DNA from: Kingdonia uniflora
Taxonomy: Eukaryota; Streptophyta; Magnoliopsida; Ranunculales; Circaeasteraceae
Direction of reading: 5' to 3'
Assembly (NCBI GenBank): GCA_014058105.1
Contig: JACGCM010001488.1
Coordinates: 434,001-498,000, forward strand
DNA: 64,000 bases
Made by a program: the position numbers and the translations under genes. Under the pieces are notes generated by a model, which saw nothing but the letters and a program-made list of their open reading frames with translations, did not search any database and had not been told where the DNA came from. Positions 1-10,800 of this stretch are shown here, one piece after another (the stretch's first letter is position 1; every line of letters starts with the position of its first letter).

Positions 1-1111
1 GTGCCTTGTGTAATTCATAAGGTATCCCCCCATGGTTGTAGGCTTTACATTTTTACGTGGGCAGGGGTTAATGCCCGTTGCCATCGGTTATGTTCGTCGT
101 GCCTTTGGGGCCGTTAAGAGATCTCCCCCTTAAGATGTGCTCGTCGTTAGTGGGGAGCTCGTCTAATGACCTGAACGGTCGACGTTAGCTAGAGTGCTCT
201 TACTTTTGGTGGAAAGGTCATCCAATGAGCTTCCACCTCGTGGTTAGCGGGAGCGTGCTCCTAAAAAAATGATTTCCCGGAACCAAATTATAAGTTTAAG
301 AAGAGAAGGGGATGAGTTTCATGGATATGTTTGTCATGGTTGTGAAGTTTTCATGCAGGGCAGGAACCCAAATCTCCCTGGTTTCTATCAGAAGAAGAAA
401 TTTCATAATAAGGAAACTATATGAGGTATATTTTTTGATGACTTGGAAGATGGGGTTGAGAGTAAATTTGATTTGGAAGTTGGAGTTAAGATAAATTTTA
501 ATTTGGAAGATGAGGTTCAGAGCAAATTTGATTTAGAAGATAGGGTTGAGAGCAAAAAAAAATCTTTTGGTTTTTTTCTTTGAAAAATATCGGGGACGAT
601 GAGCTTTGAATCTCGGGATATTTTCGTGAAGCTTTTTGCTCCACAGATGTTACCGATGGCTTTTTTATGGGATCAGGGGTTTTCAAAAAATTATCATTTG
701 TGGAGCCTAACCAAACATTAGCACATCCCAAATATCATATGCAAAACTGAAAAGTGGGTTTCGCAAAACCAAAAACAGGATATAAGTAGAGCTCTAAGAC
801 TCCAACGGAGAAGGTATGTTATTCCGATTTTGGATACTAGTATCCGGAATAACATACTACTTTGTTTCAACAAATTGGGACCCACAATGTTATTTTATGT
901 GAGAGAGAGGGGAGACTTTTATTAAAAATTGGGACCCATAAGGTTCTTTTATTAGAGAGAGAAAAGAAAGGAAGAGACCCACAAAAGTAGTATGCACATA
1001 TCACTTTCCAAGTTCTGGATTCGCATACTTTGGAGGGGTATGCGGGTGAGTATGTTGAACACCATACCCTGTTAGAATAAGTTTTTTGCAAAAGTATGTT
1101 AAAAGTGTAAC
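1..1111. other. unassigned left flank, probable element or gene debris
   Basis: No intact gene is visible. Around 311-420 one plus frame reads a short Cys/His-containing peptide that hits a TGA before the repeat at 443-556. At 812-857 there is an imperfect inverted repeat around GTATGTTATTCC. The stretch 860-1100 has GA-rich runs. I see no boundary that would assign it to a named family. Confidence 0.3.
443..556 (+). repeat. 30-bp tandem repeat, coding-like
   Basis: Nearly four copies of a 30-bp unit (443-472, 473-502, 503-532 and a partial 533-556) keep one reading frame and would encode a 10-residue acidic repeat of the form LEDGVESKFD. Differences between units are mostly substitutions, not indels. 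The surrounding frame is broken by a TGA upstream and another stop downstream, so this is probably a remnant of a repeat-containing protein gene. Confidence 0.5.
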
Positions 1112-1377
1112 GGGGACGGATTTGGGGATCCTAAGAAAGGAGACCATAATTGAAAGTCAATCATCTCTATTAGATGAGTGGCTATGATAATATGGGATTT
1201 CTTATAGAATAAATGAGGTAGTATTTTGATAATAATGTGGATTCACACCTTTTATTTTTTTCTCTCTCTCATGAGATGTCACTCTTTCTCTCTCCTTTCA
1301 AATAATTATTCTCCTCTATCTTATCTCTCTCCCTTTCTTATAATTCAAATTTCAAACACCTTTCTCTCTCATACTAG

Positions 1378-1716
1378 TTATCCAGGAGGATCTATGAAGT
1401 AACACTAATTTTGTGTCTTACTTATATTTTAGAGTATTTTTCTACTTTTAAAAGTATAAGTTCATATTTCTATTTAGAGTATTACTCTAATTTAGCAATA
1501 GGGGTCCAACTTCTAAAATAGGACTTGTGCCCTATAAAAGGGCAAGCCTAAGGTTAGAAAACCTAATTTGAATTTTGGAGTTCTATTGTAATCTTTATAT
1601 GGAGCAATAAAGAAACCCTAAGGGGAGATTTTCCTCCACACAAATTCTATTGTGTGTTCTTCGTTATCTTTTTGATTATTTTTTCTAATTAATACTCTCC
1701 TAGCAATTGTGGATTA
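1378..1716 (+). mobile_element. diverged solo LTR of the TGAT..GGATTA family
   Basis: The segment begins TTATCCAGGAGGATCTA and ends GCAATTGTGGATTA, matching the termini of the better preserved LTRs at 9485-9909, 44634-45152 and 60289-60749. Within it lie a TATAAAAGGG-like promoter element near 1535, a CAATAAAG poly(A)-like signal near 1605 and a GT-rich tail, in the order expected of an LTR. I could not find a clean 5-bp target duplication, so the boundaries are approximate. Confidence 0.45.
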
Positions 1717-4700
1717 CTCTTTCTTCTTACTCTACCACACTCTCTCTTCTCACTCTTTCACACTTTATTTTTTCTCTCTATTACAGCAAAATGGCGAGTT
1801 TGTTGAATTTTTAGGGTTGAATTTTTAGGGCTTCATCAGATCTAGGGTTAAAAAGGCAGAGATTAGGGTTTTTGGTTCATCAAAGAGCACATTAACAAGC
1901 TATTTCGTTGATTCCTGTGGGTTTCACTCTCAAATCATCTCAACTAGTGAGGTACTCACCAAACCTTAACTTTTTCTTCTTCTTTTTTGATTTATTGGGT
2001 TTTGTTTAACTATTTATGTTGGGGAATTTTGATGTTTATCTCTCTTTAGAGTCTATTACAGTAAGAGTAAGAGTAATGAGATCCCTTGGTGTGTTGTTTG
2101 AATTTTCCCTTTTTATGAAAACAAAAATGTATGATTTCTTATATAAGTTCCCTTTGCTGTTAGAGAATCTACAATGTAGTATGGGATCCCATGTGGTGTA
2201 TCCCTAAAGATGTTGGGGAAGATGTTTTCCACTTGTCTGATCCCCAAGGAAATACTAAAATAACTATGGTACTTTTTGCATTATTGAAATTTTAACCACG
2301 GGGAATCCCATATGTAACTGTCGATGAACAGGGTAGTCGACAAAATTATAGATTGTTGTGACCCAGACCTAATTATTTATCTTCTTTTCAATGTTCTCTC
2401 CCAGTATGTGAACTTTGATTGTTTGGTGCAGTTCATAATCCCTAGCTTAAATATAAAACACCTACTTTTGTGGACTATATGCTCCTCTATATGCCATGCT
2501 TTATGTTGATAACTCCTATATTCTAATGTGAAACATATGTTTTTGTCAAATACATGCCATAATTGACAATATGGTATTGGGTATAAAGTGCGTATAGAGA
2601 TGCAAAATTGTCGTGTAATAGATTAATCGACAATTCTTACACTTTTATTAATATATTGTTCACATCATTAAGTTCACCTTTTACTGACCTATAATATTTT
2701 TCAGAGATAAGCAATAGAAGAGAAGATACCTTAAACAACCTCAACTATGAAGAAACGTGAAGTAGAACGACAAGATCGAGGACACCATAACTTCAACAAA
2801 CCACCACAAAGGCCTAAATGAAGATAGAACATGGTTGAGGGAATATAAACTTCTAAAGAACCACAGGTTTAGTTGATTGAGAAGGGTAATGGCATGGTAG
2901 ACAATCAAAATCTACCAATGGTTGTAACAATCTTGTTTTTAACAATCATTTGTAGATTATATGGAATATCAACAATAAATTGTCGATTGCACTAGTGATT
3001 GATAATAAATTATTGTCAATGTAGCACATCAACAATTATACATTAATTCTAAATTAATTTCTATTTGCTTTATGATTTTGTTATGTTGTATTAAGTCATA
3101 TTCTGTACTTTCAGAACCCTCGCATGGCAATGTGGTTTAGAATTTGAGATCCCTTAGAATTTTCAAATGGGTCCAACCATTGCAAGACAACCACGAGAGC
3201 CATGACATTTAGGGAAATCAAAAAGAGATATGTCGCATTTAGGGTTTTTTTTCGCTTTAAGATCTATGTATTTCATTATGAGATCCCTTTCATTATTGAG
3301 ACATTCAGAAGTATTTGAATAACTCTTGTATGGTATTGTAACCACATTGCCCTTCTCAGTTTATGCATTATGATAGTATATAAGTATTAGTTTGTATCCA
3401 TTATAATGTTAATGAATTGTATTTCTGACACTTAAATTGTCGAATGCTCAATGTTATTGAGAATGTTATACAAGCATGGGTATGTACTTATTGTTAATTA
3501 ATGCACATCCTGACCAAAATCACTTGGTAGAATGTCTCTGAATTGTCGATTAACTTAGACTAATCAACACAAAACATTTGTGAATTATCGAGGTTCTCTG
3601 TAGGCCAACAATCTAACAATACACATAATGAAAACAACAACCAATTTCAAGTGGCAAATTCAGTCAAACCCACTTATATTCCAAGTAAATTAGTAAAAAA
3701 AAAACTTCAGTCATTTAAACAAACACATCCACCTGGTTATCCCAAAAAATAAAATAATTTTTTTCCACTCAAGCTTACTGGATGAAGTCGTTTGATTCAC
3801 CCTTCACATTATTTTCTTTAAGTAAAACCTTAAATAGCCTACTTCTTACATCAAAGCATTTACGTAAGATATCCTTTTAGGAACCAGTAGGAATGCTTAA
3901 ATCTACATGATCGACCCAGAGAGTAGAAACCAGAGAAATTGGTGCTTTGTACCTCGGAAATAATAAAATGGAGTGGTTATCTAAGCCCAATCCAACCCGC
4001 CGGTACTTCTTTCTAATTAAGGCTGCTTGAGGTAACTTCTCTCACATTGCTTACCTATAGAAAATGTATAAATAAGAAAAAAGTTTAGCTTAACTTTGTA
4101 AACAATGTAACAACAGTATAATAATTGTCGATAAATGCATTAAACGACAATCAGGATGACTATAAGACTATATACCCAACACCATATTGTCGGGCAAACC
4201 CATGTAATTGACAAAAGTAGATGATTTTTACATTGGAGCAATGAGTAATAAACAGTGGATCTTGTCGATTCATACATTACATGACAATCTGGATAATCAT
4301 AAACAACATATACACAAAGCCATATTGTCGATCATGGCATATAATCCACAAAATTAAATGTTGTACATTAGAAGTTACGAGTTATCGACATAAAGCATGG
4401 CATGTCGGATGCATATAGTCCACAAAAGTAGATGTTTTACATGTGAAACCAAGGGTCATGAACTACACAAACTAAAAATCAAACACTACCACAATAATAA
4501 ACATCAAACAAATTTGCTACAAAATCTCAAACCAAGGTTTCCCAACCCTAGAAATTTGGTACAACAATTATTTGAATAGTAATTATCCGGTACTTAAATT
4601 ATCGACAATCTATTATCGACCATAGCAGTATCAGACAATTTCTTGTCTATTACTTTTCAACACATAGGTCTTTCATTAACACTTTACCCCACGCCGTTAA

Positions 4701-4956
4701 TAATGTGTAGATTTGTCAAAAACACAAATACTCATGCCACTAAAATATTTTTACAGTGTGGAATTACTCACCAGTTAGTTATGTTGTTATGGTTTCCTTA
4801 CTACTTTAAAATTGGTTTGAGTTGATGCTTCCTGATCAGTGCTCTTCAATGAGAGAGAACATTATATAGAATTAGATCTGACCTATAAATTTAACAGACA
4901 CACATAAGAACTACTGAAACCAAGGGTTTAGATTGTTGATTTATTCTTGCTAACAT

Positions 4957-4977
4957 ACACACACACACACACACACA
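4957..4977. repeat. (CA)n microsatellite
   Basis: Uninterrupted CA/AC dinucleotides inside the first Mutator-like element. Confidence 0.9.
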
Positions 4978-5462
4978 GGGGAGAGAGGAATGTATGAATT
5001 CGATTTTTCACCATACTTATCCCCATGTATTTCTACTGTGATAGGGAGAGAACTAGAGAAATAATGAGAAAGAGAGGGAAGAGAAAAGAGAGATATAACA
5101 ATTATTTGCGTAGAAAGAGGGAGATAGAGTTTAGGTGGAAAAAATTTAGCTCTTTCCCAAGCCATCGTTTTTTGACCTCTCACCCTTAATAATCTGGCAC
5201 GTGCACATGAATAACAAAACTAACTAACGGCAAGTTACGATGTGTGAGAGAGAGAGTGCCCCATCATGGGAGAGAGAAAGTGAGATGCCACCTAATATCC
5301 AACTCATTCTCTATAGAGGAAATCTTCTCAAATTTTAATTTATCCTAGATGAGTGGTGCTCCTTTAGGGTCCCCGAATCCGTTATAAGTGTAACAGCATT
5401 CCATGTTGTTGGAGATGCTCTAATAGGTCTATTTTTATTTCCAAATGTTCTATAAATTTCGT

Positions 5463-6130
5463 TAGAGTTGGCAAATGGGTCGGGTTTGGGTTATACGGGT
5501 CGGGTCATAACGGGGTCATGGCTCATAAATACATACTCAAACGTGACTCGTTTAGCTAAACGGGTCAAAAATGTAAACCCAAACCTGACCCTGATTTAAA
5601 CATGTCAACCCGACTCGACTCTTTTGACCTGTTTAAATATTAATTTGCATAGGTCTTAACTTCATCTAACACAATTGTGTGAGAGTGGGTTTGTTGAAGC
5701 TTTGATTGGTAGGTATTGATGTTACATGTGTTTTAAAATGATGAATCCAGTAATGGAAGTGGAGATCAAATGCCCATTTTCTAAGATTGGGGTTGTCGAA
5801 GAAATGTATAGTAATAACAAAAGAGGATGAGATAATGAAATGAGGTGAGATCGGATTAAATGTTATATGTTTATGGATAATAATAACACAAAGCTTTATT
5901 TGGGCTTAAATCTTACTTCGAATGATAAATAATATCATATAAATTATAATTATTTCAAATTAAACTTAAACGGATCACGGGTCAATCAAAACCGTTTAAG
6001 TAAACCCTAACCCGACCCATTTATTAAATGGGTTAGACAGGTTTGGGTCAAATGACTCACTACCTATTTAAGGCAAACCCAAACCCAAACCCAATAGAAA
6101 CATGGTTCGCGGGTCGTGGGTCACTTTGTT
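5463..6130. mobile_element. decayed hAT-like element remnant
   Basis: The left part reads TAGAGTTGGCAAATGGGTCG followed by repeated GGGTCGGGT words. The right part carries the complementary AAACCCAAACCC and GGGTTAGACAGG words. This GC-rich subterminal composition resembles the two clean hAT elements at 20589 and 26056. No matching 8-bp target duplication or clean right terminus is visible, so it is probably truncated. Confidence 0.4.
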
Positions 6131-6203
6131 TCGTACCAATATCCCGATCGAATTGAATCCAGTTTTGCCCATTTCTCTGTAAAACCCCTTAAAACTTTTT
6201 TTT

Positions 6204-6360
6204 TCTCTCTCTCTCTCTCTCTCTCTCTCAGATCAAATTCATCTCTATTTGGAGATAATTTAATCTCGAAACCCTAATATTTATACTCGAGAGCTCAGTA
6301 ATGGCGACTAATAATCTAACTTGTTCTCGCTCAGAGATTCATCCGAAACACTCCAAAGAG
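6204..6360 (+). other. probable 5' leader exon of the PPR gene, with uORF
   Basis: A (TC)n tract at about 6204-6229 is followed by a leader and an ATG at 6301 opening 20 codons to 6360, where AAAGAG is followed by a possible GT donor. Splicing to the acceptor before 7635 or to the one before 7855 gives a stop almost at once (after GTT, or eight codons on). The ATG therefore does not join the main reading frame and behaves as an upstream ORF. It could instead be a remnant of an unrelated gene; transcript data would decide. Confidence 0.35.
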
Positions 6361-7854
6361 GTGATTATCTGTTTTTCTTTCAATTTCCTCTTTTAATTTG
6401 TTATTTAGGGTTACAGATTTAATGCAAAACAGTCCTTAATTTGATGTTTAGGTCTATCTCTTTAATCCCAAATTTATGAACTAAGTTGGAATTACAAAGC
6501 AATCAAATTGAGATGTGGTATTGGTTTTCTAGTCTATTTTATTGTAGAATGTGCATATTAATGTAAGAAAGTTGCTAAAACGACTTTAGATGAACCTCAT
6601 TGTTATTATTTAGTAATCATGAAAACCCTTTTTTTTATAAAATGTTTGAAGACCTATTTAAAGATGTAATGTGATTGTGAAGTTGAAGTTTCCTATAGTT
6701 ATTTAGCAAAATGAGGATTTGAGAGCTTAATATTGTATGCTTTTATGATATAATTGAGTGGTTTTAATGAAATTGATATACTGAATCACTCTTTGAGAGA
6801 GTTGGGTTAAGCTTATTCATGGGGTATTTTCTATCGTTTTATGGTGGGTATCTTTTGTTTTTGCATTAGAGTGGATTTGCCATCATTGGTGAGTTCGAGA
6901 TTGGGTTTGGGTTCAGTTTCTCTCACTGCAAATACGAGGCAATGCAACTCTTGCCCACTTGCATATCAGTCAAAACAGTTAAACTTAAATGCAGATGTAC
7001 ACATTTGCATTTCAGGCATTGGGTTGTAACTTGTAAGTACCAAACCAAGAGCAAATGCAAGTTTATGTTTGGTGAGGTGCATTTTATACAAATGCGAGCG
7101 TTGAAAATTAAAAAAATATCCAAACAGCAAGTGCCCTCTTATCCTCTCTCTCTGAAAATAAAGGTCTGATTGCAAGCTTATTATAGATTTCTGACTGCAA
7201 CAAAATCGAGACACTTTTTGACTGAAATGCAAGTTGTTGGTTACTTTGCAACGGACAGTTAAAATTGAAACAAATAGGTGCAAGCAGTGGCAGTTTACTT
7301 GCATTGAAATTAAAACAAACATGTGTAAGCAGTTAGGAATATGTCATACTTTAATTTGCACCATATTTGTAGTCAACCAAAATGAGTGTGTGATTTCGAG
7401 TGTTTTGTAGAGTTTGTCAATAATTTTTTATTTGAACTATCATGACTGGTTCTCAATGGACTGCTTTACTTAATATTTAGAAGTTAGTTGCTTGTTGCTC
7501 TTTCCCTAACTCTACTAACGTTTTTCATGAATTCCCTATTTACATATGATAGGGAGGATGCTCTTTCTTATTTGCAAATAAGATTCGAGTTATGAGCTTC
7601 ATACTGAGGTATGTTGTTTTATGGTGGATTGCAGGTTTGATCTTAGAATTGACCTTTCCGTCTGTAGAATTTGGTGATTTCGAAGACAATTTGGTGAAAA
7701 ACGGTTGTCTCTCACCGTGCTGCGGTATATTACTTTGTTTGTTCGCCCACTCACCTTCTCGCTATATTCTCTCCTCTCTCATCCCAGGTTTTTCTTAACC
7801 AATTATACCTGTCTCCTTTGCTCATAATTTGTTTGCTCTTACAAACAAGTGCAG
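6361..7854 (+). other. probable 5' UTR intron(s) of the PPR gene
   Basis: AT-rich sequence with no credible gene. Possible internal splice sites: acceptor GCAG at 7631-7634 with donor GTATAT at 7725, and acceptor GTGCAG ending at 7854 directly upstream of the coding exon. The part 6880-7360 is packed with TGCAA/TTGCA words such as AAATGCAAGT in both orientations. That suggests a MITE-like insertion, but I could not define its ends. Confidence 0.35.
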
Positions 7855-7884
7855 GAAGGCGATCTTTGGTTCCAGTTTTAAACG

Positions 7885-10800
7885 ATGAAGCTGAGGCCTT
7901 TTTTGATCTCCAAACAATCAATTGCTAATTTTTCCAAGCCCACTAGGCGATTCTCTGTTCTTTCACCTGCTGTTTCTAGTAATGCTTCTTCAACCACAAA
8001 TCTCACCTCTCCTCGAGTCATCATTAATTTCTCCATTCTGAAAAACTCTAATTTCAAGAAACCCGTATTCAACTTCTTCTTCACTAGGCCAATTCATTCT
8101 TTTCAAGTAGTTTCAGACCCCGACTCAGAGGAAGTCGATTCTGATGACGGTCCCAGGACTGAGTTCTTATCTCGATTCACATTTATAATGCGTGCTAACC
8201 TTTCCGAAGCGTACCCGGATTGTGACAAGCAAACTATCAATGGCATGCTTTTGGTTATTATAGAAAAAGTTGTATCGGAGCTCGAAAAAGGCACACTTGG
8301 TGAAATGTTAGAAACAATTGCGAATACCCCATCACAAGATTTCAGTCAGGATTTGTGGAAAACGGTCTGGGAGGTAGGCAATTCGGTGTTGGAAGATATG
8401 ATGAAGGAGAGGAAGAAGGAGCAAATGAAGGAATTTCTTCAACACGACGAGGTTAAAGAGATGTGTAAGTTCGCTAACGATATTGGTATTAGAGGCGATA
8501 TGTTGAGGGAGTTTAGGTTCAAATGGGCACGAGAGAAGATGGAGGAGAGCGAGGGTTATAAAAATTTGGAGAAACTGCGCGATGAACAAAATGAGAAACT
8601 AGAAAAGGCAAAGAAAGATGAGAGTGTCCGCGAGGGGGTTGCTGTCGATGGGATTGATATTACCAATGTGGATCCCACTGAAGAGAAACCAAAGGCTGTT
8701 TCTCTTCCTGAGCGACGTGGAAAAATCAAGTATAAGCTTTATGGAGTTGATTTATCTGATCCACAATGGGCTGTAGTGGCAGACAATTTGCACGAAGCTG
8801 AGAAGCTTATTACGCCCGAGGGGCCAAAGCCGATTACGGGGAAATGTAAGTTGGTTACTGATAAGATCCTCTCTTTGACAGAGGAGGATGATCCATCCGA
8901 ACTTTTGGCTGGATGGGTGGAGCTTCTAGAACCAAGCCGTGTAGACTGGCTTACATTACTTGATAGGTTGAAAGAACGAGATGCACGCCTATACTTCAAG
9001 GTCAGTTACTTAACTTTTTGACCGAGTTTGGATTTCTTTATATCTCATAATTGGAATGCTCTTGAAATCTGTTAGCTGACATATATATAATATTGTCATT
9101 GTGCGCATGTAGTAATTTTTTTGTGTTCACTTGAAGTTTTTTTTTTTCTGGTCAAACTACAAACATAAATATATTAGTATTCAAATAAATGAATAATGCA
9201 CCCGGACATTAAACCGTTATTGAGTTTTTTTACAGCTTCACATGGAAAATAGTTCACTTTGTGTTGGTAAATAAGAAAAAGGAAAAAGAATTGCAGGGCT
9301 CGCTCTACAGATGCAAAATTGTGGCCCAACAGTATGTTTTAGATGCTACTACTGTATGGGTTAGTTTACTTCTGCTTATGCCGTCACTTCGAAGTAAAAG
9401 GGTTCCAGCATTATTTACAGTGTCTGTGTCTCTGATGACTGATTCTTGGCCTTCCAAAAGAAAACAGTGATCTTCCTCAATTAATAATCCACAATACGAA
9501 TAAAGTAACCCTAAAACGAATAATTGTACGAAGAACAAATCAATTGGTTGGGAAAAATCCCTTTAGAGCTTCAATTGCGTAATCGAAATAAATTACAATT
9601 GAATTCCTCTCAAACCCTAAGTCTCTCTCTTAGAATTGCATTGATCTAACATGATCTAATCTTGCCTAGTTTTGCCCTTTTTATAGGGTTACAAGTTTCT
9701 AGTTACAAAATATGACAAATATGCCCTTAAACGCCTAAAAAAATAGGCTGAATCGCGCATCTGTTCGAACAGAAAAAATGTATTCGAATAGACTAAAAGT
9801 CTGGTTGAACAAAACAGTCCGAACTTTTCTTATTCGAATAGAAAACAAGTCTGTTCGAACAGACTTGGTCAATTTTCATCAAAAATCTTTCTTAGATCCT
9901 CCTGGATCAATTAACTTCTTCAATGGAGTTGGAGATTAAGCTTATAAACTCAATCTTGTGTATATGACAGTCTTTTACTCTTTTGTTGTCCTTCTGTCAG
10001 TTTCTTCTATATCTAAAAATACACATGTAACCCTATATGTGATAGATGAATATTGTGTTTCATAAATAAAAATCCTATATGGTATTTAAGTTATCAGACC
10101 TTTGTCATGATGATAAGTCGTACTGTGGCGTTCAAAGTACATATATGATTATTTATGTGTCCATTTATGATACGGCTAGGGTACAAATCTTACCCTCATT
10201 TATACATGTGGATGCCTTGCGTATAAAAACCAACAATGAAACAGATATACAAAAGTCTCATTTTTCTTCCAAGGGACGTATTACATAGAAGAAGTACTAA
10301 GAGGATTTACAGATTTCAGAAATGATATGTAATTGTAAGTTCAACACAGATGGGAAGAATTACAATCTTATAAACAACTTACCCCTAGCTGGCTAGCTTC
10401 TTCCTCAGTATAGAGATACATATCATTAGTCAAGGAGCTAGGGGAGATGGCAAGTTCACCAAAAGGTAATTGAGGCTAGATAATTTGTACAAATGTTAGC
10501 CTCTCTAAAAACATGGACAATAGTCTAACTCCCTTACTTCAGGATAGTCAGGAGTAGTTGCTTGATCTCTTGAAAAATGAATACAGGTCCAGGGAGGCTT
10601 CCTGTTGCGCTTCATGAATGCTATCATAGCTTAGAGTCATTTGGAGCATTAACTTTTTTCACACCGTACTGAAGCCTCAAATGTGACCCTCTTGCAATGG
10701 CTTTCGTCTCATGTACTGTTACTGTAAAGGGTTACGTCTTGGCCATAAGCACAACGAGGATTTACAGGTTTCATAAGTTCTGAATAAGCTCGCCTTGTGC

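Larger units (their letters stand above)
1112..5385. mobile_element. Mutator-like element, non-autonomous
   Basis: A 9-bp direct repeat AAGTGTAAC flanks the element at 1103-1111 and 5386-5394. The ends are degenerate terminal inverted repeats of about 200 bp: left ACGGATTTGGGGATCC, right (reverse complement) ACGGATTCGGGGACCC. They continue into a shared subterminal block around ATGAGTGG and then CT-rich sequence. A 9-bp duplication with long TIRs fits MULEs. No transposase frame is visible. The interior is AT-rich, lacks convincing genes, and is scattered with TTGTCGA or TCGACAA words, several of them paired as loose palindromes. An LTR-like segment (1378-1716) lies inside. Confidence 0.7.

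Noticed and set aside
787..5430. A larger element enclosing the first MULE: left AGAGCTCTAAGACTCCAACG and right TTGGAGATGCTCTAA look like inverted ends.
   Set aside because: The ends match only loosely and I could not find a target duplication outside them.
9261..9470. A coding exon in the PPR gene intron.
   Set aside because: No splice sites in phase with the flanking exons, and inserting it would break the NFD5-like wording at K|IAEL.
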